In this document: in pieces, positions 61,054 through 64,000 of the stretch
Layout: every line of letters starts with the position of its first letter
How positions within the stretch are numbered: position 1 is the first letter of the stretch
Assembly (NCBI GenBank): GCA_017642885.1
Contig: JAEPOM010000016.1
Span: 18,262 to 82,261 of the forward strand
Origin: Henriciella sp.
GTDB lineage: Bacteria; Pseudomonadota; Alphaproteobacteria; Caulobacterales; Hyphomonadaceae
DNA: 64,000 bases
Direction: 5' to 3'
Notes under the pieces: model-generated
The model's input: the letters and a program-made list of their open reading frames with translations, nothing else
The model's database searches: none
Told to the model about the DNA's origin: nothing
Position numbers and translations under genes: made by a program

Positions 61054-62973
61054 ATGCGTTGGTGGGTATGGGCCATTCTGGGTGTTGCGGGTTTGGGCGC
61101 CGCCGGATTCTTCTACGTTCAATCACGCCTGAACGCGCCGGTCGTCTCCGAGGATGCGATCGCGGAATTGCGGTCCGAAGTCGCGGCCCAGAACGAGACC
61201 GCTTTTAATGCGCCTCAGCCAGAACCCGCTTTGTATCCTCCGACGCAGCCAACAAAGAATGTATACTTCGGCGATCTGCACGTGCACTCGGCGAATTCGT
61301 TCGACTCCTATTTGTTCGGTAATCGCTTGTCGCTGGATGACGCCTATCGTTTCGCACGGGGAGAAAGGGTCGAAAACGCAGTCGGCGAGGTGATGCAGTT
61401 AACCCGGCCACTTGATTTTGTCGCCATCACGGATCACGCCGAGGGTTTCGGCCTGCACGAAGCGTGTGATCTCGCACAAAAGTCTGCAGACTTGCAGGCC
61501 TATTGTGATCGGATGGAACGCCCAGATGCCCGGTTCTTCCTGGAACTCCGCGCCCAAGGCGAAAAGCGCCCGCCCCAACAGATCCTGGATGGCTTTGTTG
61601 GTGAAGCGGACACTGCGAACGCCCTCAAGACCGCCACATGGCGCCGGACCGTCGAGGCCGCGGACCGACACAATGCGCCCGGTGAACTCACGGCCTTTGC
61701 GGCTTACGAGTACTCCCCGCCCCTCCTCGATCGAGGGAAAATTCATCGCAATGTGATCTTCAAATCCAGCGACACGCCAAACCATGCGCCGTCGGCATTC
61801 GACGCGCTCACCGAGCTCGACCTGTGGCGACAACTGAATGAGGGCTGCCAGCAACCCTGCTCCTATCTCACCATTCCCCACAATCCGAACAAGTCATGGG
61901 GCCTCGCTTTCGCAGGCGTTACGATTGATGGTGATGCGTATACTGACGAAGATTGGCGTCTTCGCCAGGAGGTGGAACCGCTGGTTGAGATGTTCCAGGT
62001 CAAAGGCAATTCCGAATGCGTAATCGGGTTTGGTACAACCGACGAAGATTGCGCGTTCGAACAGTTCCTCCCCGTTTGCAAGGACGGTCAGGAGACGGGC
62101 TGTATCTTCCCGACATCGATGATTCGAGATGGCCTCAAAAAGGGCCTGACCTTGGAAGATGATCTCGGGTTCAACCCGCTCGCTTTTGGACTGATCGGCA
62201 GCACGGACGTCCACAACTCTAATCCGGGTGACGCGGAAGAGTATGACTATCGCGGTGCTAGTGGGATATTCTCAGCCCCCGCAAAAACCCGCCTGACCGC
62301 CCCGCGCGCGCGCAGCCTGAACAATAATCCAGGCGGTCTCGCAGCGATCTGGTCTGAAGAAAACACGCGCGCCGCGCTGTTCGAGGCGATGCAGCGCAAG
62401 GAGGTGTATGCCACCAGCGGCACGCGCATTCGGCTGCGCTTCTTTGCCGGCTTCGACCTCGCACCAGAGCTGTTGAGCACGCCCGACCTTGCCGAAGCAG
62501 CATACGCGTCAGGGGTTCCAATGGGTGGAGCTTTGCAGGCCTCCACGGACGGTCCGCCCTCTTTCCTGGTCTGGGCCATGCGTGATCCATTGTCTGCCCC
62601 CCTCGATCGTATTCAGATTATCAAAGCCTGGACGGAAAACGGTGAAGCGCAGGAGCAAGTGTTCGACATCGTCTGCAGCAACGGGCGCACACCAGACGCG
62701 GAAACGGCTCGGTGCTCGGAGACAGACGCGTCGGTAGATCTCTCAGACTGCTCGCTGACGTCGACTGGCGCTGCAGATTTGAAACGGGTCTGGACCGACA
62801 TGGATTACGCGCCGGACCAAAACGCGTTTTACTATGCGCGGGTGATTGAGAATCCGACCTGTCGCTGGTCCACCTATGACAGCCTCCGTCTCGGCCAGGC
62901 ACCGCTCTCTGTGATCGCCCCCACGATCCAGGAGATGGCATGGTCATCGCCCATATGGATCAGCCCTCATTGA
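61054..62973 (+). CDS. DUF3604 domain-containing membrane-anchored protein
   Basis: 639 residues. An N-terminal membrane segment (WWVWAILGVAGLGAAGFFYV) is followed by a large DUF3604 domain: KNVYFGDLHVHSANSFDSYL, FVAITDHAEGFG, GDAEEYDYRGASGI, KEVYATSGTRIRLRF, plus a C-terminal DMDYAPDQNAFYYARVIENP and final conserved W and S. The DLHVHS and TDHAE motifs resemble the metal site of PHP phosphoesterases, suggesting a metal-dependent hydrolase in the envelope. No function is established for the family. It stands alone downstream of the SDR gene. Confidence 0.87.
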   Translation: MRWWVWAILGVAGLGAAGFFYVQSRLNAPVVSEDAIAELRSEVAAQNETAFNAPQPEPALYPPTQPTKNVYFGDLHVHSANSFDSYLFGNRLSLDDAYRFARGERVENAVGEVMQLTRPLDFVAITDHAEGFGLHEACDLAQKSADLQAYCDRMERPDARFFLELRAQGEKRPPQQILDGFVGEADTANALKTATWRRTVEAADRHNAPGELTAFAAYEYSPPLLDRGKIHRNVIFKSSDTPNHAPSAFDALTELDLWRQLNEGCQQPCSYLTIPHNPNKSWGLAFAGVTIDGDAYTDEDWRLRQEVEPLVEMFQVKGNSECVIGFGTTDEDCAFEQFLPVCKDGQETGCIFPTSMIRDGLKKGLTLEDDLGFNPLAFGLIGSTDVHNSNPGDAEEYDYRGASGIFSAPAKTRLTAPRARSLNNNPGGLAAIWSEENTRAALFEAMQRKEVYATSGTRIRLRFFAGFDLAPELLSTPDLAEAAYASGVPMGGALQASTDGPPSFLVWAMRDPLSAPLDRIQIIKAWTENGEAQEQVFDIVCSNGRTPDAETARCSETDASVDLSDCSLTSTGAADLKRVWTDMDYAPDQNAFYYARVIENPTCRWSTYDSLRLGQAPLSVIAPTIQEMAWSSPIWISPH

Positions 62974-63083
62974 GTTTGTTCCTGCTGCCCTTGAGCTAAG
63001 TAGTTTCACATATTTGTTCCCACTCTCAGCGCCCTAGAGTCCCACGATTGGGATTGGCATTACTATGAGAACGAGGGAACCAC

Positions 63084-63501
63084 ATGGCGACCAACGCAAC
63101 AGGGAATGGTGCGGACAAACAGACCGAGACACCATCCAAGGTCACAATCGGACAGCAACGCCACGACCCTGATCGTATTCGCGAGCTTTTTGAGAATGGC
63201 GAGTATCCCTACAAAACAAGAATGCCGCGCAAGACCTATGAGCGTCACAAAGCCGAGCTGCAGGTCGAGTTGCTGAAGGTGCAGCACTGGGTCAAAGAGA
63301 CCGGACAGAAAATCGTCATCCTATTCGAAGGCCGCGACGCTGCCGGTAAGGGCGGCACGATCAAGCGCTTTACCGAACACCTCAACCCACGCGGCGCGCG
63401 CGTTGTCGCCCTGGAGAAGCCCACCGAGACCGAACGCGGTCAGTGGTACTTTCAGCGCTATATCCGACACCTGCCAACTGAAGGTGAAATCGTCCTGTTC
63501 G
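63084..63501 (+). pseudogene. ppk2: Polyphosphate kinase 2, interrupted by an IS3-family element
   Basis: The ORF encodes the first 139 residues of a class I PPK2: a charged N-terminal stretch, [20 protein letters not shown], Walker [38 protein letters not shown], and [19 protein letters not shown]. In intact PPK2 the next residues are the Walker B region D-R-S-W-Y-N-R, but here the sequence changes at 63502 to an IS end (TGACCTGCTCC), giving a 37-residue unrelated tail. The lid and C-terminal part are missing from the window and may lie beyond the element. PPK2 uses polyphosphate to phosphorylate nucleotides, so the copy is probably inactive. Confidence 0.9.
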
Positions 63502-63603
63502 TGACCTGCTCCCCATCTCTGGGCCACCCGGTTGGAGGACTTTCCGGGTTTTTTGACCTGCTCCCCATCTCTGGGCCACCCGGTTGGAGGACTTTCCGGG
63601 TTT
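63502..63603 (-). repeat. Tandem duplication of the IS3-family right end (two 50-bp copies, period 52)
   Basis: The 50-bp end TGACCTGCTCCCCATC... to GGGTTT occurs at 63502-63551 and again, identically, at 63554-63603, separated by TT. The outer copy abuts ppk2; the inner copy abuts the transposase stop codon (63603-63605). Each copy contains ACCCGG/CCGGGT arms that can form a hairpin. The 5' TGACCTGC terminus matches IS3-family ends. Confidence 0.88.
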
Positions 63604-64000
63604 CAGGTGCATGATGGTTGATTTGCCATCGCGCGTTTCATGAGCGCCTTCGGGACTTCGTATCCGATGGCGCTATGCGGTCTTACCTCGTTGTAGTCTC
63701 TACGCCAAGCTTCCAGTTTCGAACGGGCATCTTCGAGCCCCATGAACCAGTGTGCGTTCAGGCATTCGGCACGGAATTTCCCATTGAACGACTCGATGAA
63801 GGCGTTGTCGGTCGGTTTGCCAGGCCGTGAGAAGTCCAAGATGACGTCGTTCTGGTATGCCCAGAGATCGAGATCTCGGGAGACAAACTCCGGACCATTG
63901 TCTGCCCTAATCGATTTTGGATAGCCAAAGATTTTGCAAGCCTGGTCGAGGGTTTGCACGACATCTTCTCCTTTGTAGCTGAACCGTGGATCGACCACGG
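63603..64000 (-). CDS. IS3-family transposase OrfB, C-terminal part
   Basis: The frame is open to the right edge. It contains [20 protein letters not shown], the second catalytic Asp in [15 protein letters not shown], the catalytic Glu in [20 protein letters not shown], and [18 protein letters not shown], typical of rve-domain transposases of the IS407-like group. The DDE motif is complete as far as seen (D and E of the triad). The first Asp is beyond the window. It appears intact up to its normal C-terminus. Confidence 0.92.
   Translation of the reverse strand, partial: VVDPRFSYKGEDVVQTLDQACKIFGYPKSIRADNGPEFVSRDLDLWAYQNDVILDFSRPGKPTDNAFIESFNGKFRAECLNAHWFMGLEDARSKLEAWRRDYNEVRPHSAIGYEVPKALMKRAMANQPSCT

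Larger units (their letters stand above)
63502..64000 (-). mobile_element. IS3-family insertion sequence, right-hand part only
   Basis: The terminus TGACCTGCTCC joins ppk2 at 63502, and a minus-strand IS3-type transposase follows. The other end, its terminal repeat and any target-site duplication lie outside the window. The insertion is bounded on the left by the break in PPK2 reading. Confidence 0.9.

Overview
The window looks like chromosomal DNA of an alphaproteobacterium of the Caulobacterales/Maricaulales type (Hyphomonadaceae- or Maricaulis-like). This rests on moderately GC-rich coding DNA, isolated GTTAAC motifs, a UrcA-family protein, a PopA-like degenerate GGDEF protein, a FabY-type ketosynthase and a sphingosine-phosphate-lyase-like enzyme. 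No 16S rRNA gene or long conserved marker was available for comparison, so the placement is an inference.

Layout. 1-6.8 kb: the start of a possible rpiA, a glmU interrupted by a frameshifting deletion, a strongly structured non-coding stretch, a small conserved-looking protein, a 0.58 kb intergenic region with tandem palindromes, a flavin reductase, a secreted protein of unknown function, a DUF374 acyltransferase, a 38-codon ORF with its own terminator, a histidine phosphatase and an alpha-methylacyl-CoA racemase. 6.9-16 kb: PopA-like protein, mfd, dnaB (with a DnaA box upstream), alr, and mlaE-mlaF overlapping alr. 16-35 kb: mostly ordinary metabolic and envelope genes, including a leucine-dehydrogenase-like enzyme, an Fe-S uracil-DNA-glycosylase-like protein, pirin, M28 peptidase, rlmJ, OmpA-type lipoprotein, amidohydrolase, a ClpP-like exported protein, a hotdog protein/phosphotransferase pair, ACT protein-purD, xseA and an acyl-CoA synthetase. 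36-42.5 kb: an RND efflux adaptor and permease pair, then fabY on the opposite strand.

The most informative region is 42.6-51.4 kb, a compact selenocysteine locus. selA and selB overlap and are followed by selC (tRNA-Sec, anticodon TCA). Next come a thioredoxin-like two-domain protein and a short selenoprotein whose in-frame TGA is read as Sec within a U-G-S-C motif, with a SECIS-like hairpin at the expected distance. A strong terminator separates these from a fused NAD(P)H-dehydrogenase-like/SelD protein and a methyltransferase. The locus therefore carries the dedicated genes for making and inserting Sec together with a client protein and its probable partner. No formate dehydrogenase, the commonest bacterial selenoprotein, is present in the window.

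51.4-64 kb: a tricorn-type S41 protease, tRNA-Phe, a PLP lyase, urcA, radA-cvpA-purF, a YciK-like SDR, a DUF3604 protein, and finally a ppk2 gene cut off by an IS3-family element. The end of that element is present as two tandem 50-bp copies, and the element runs off the right edge.
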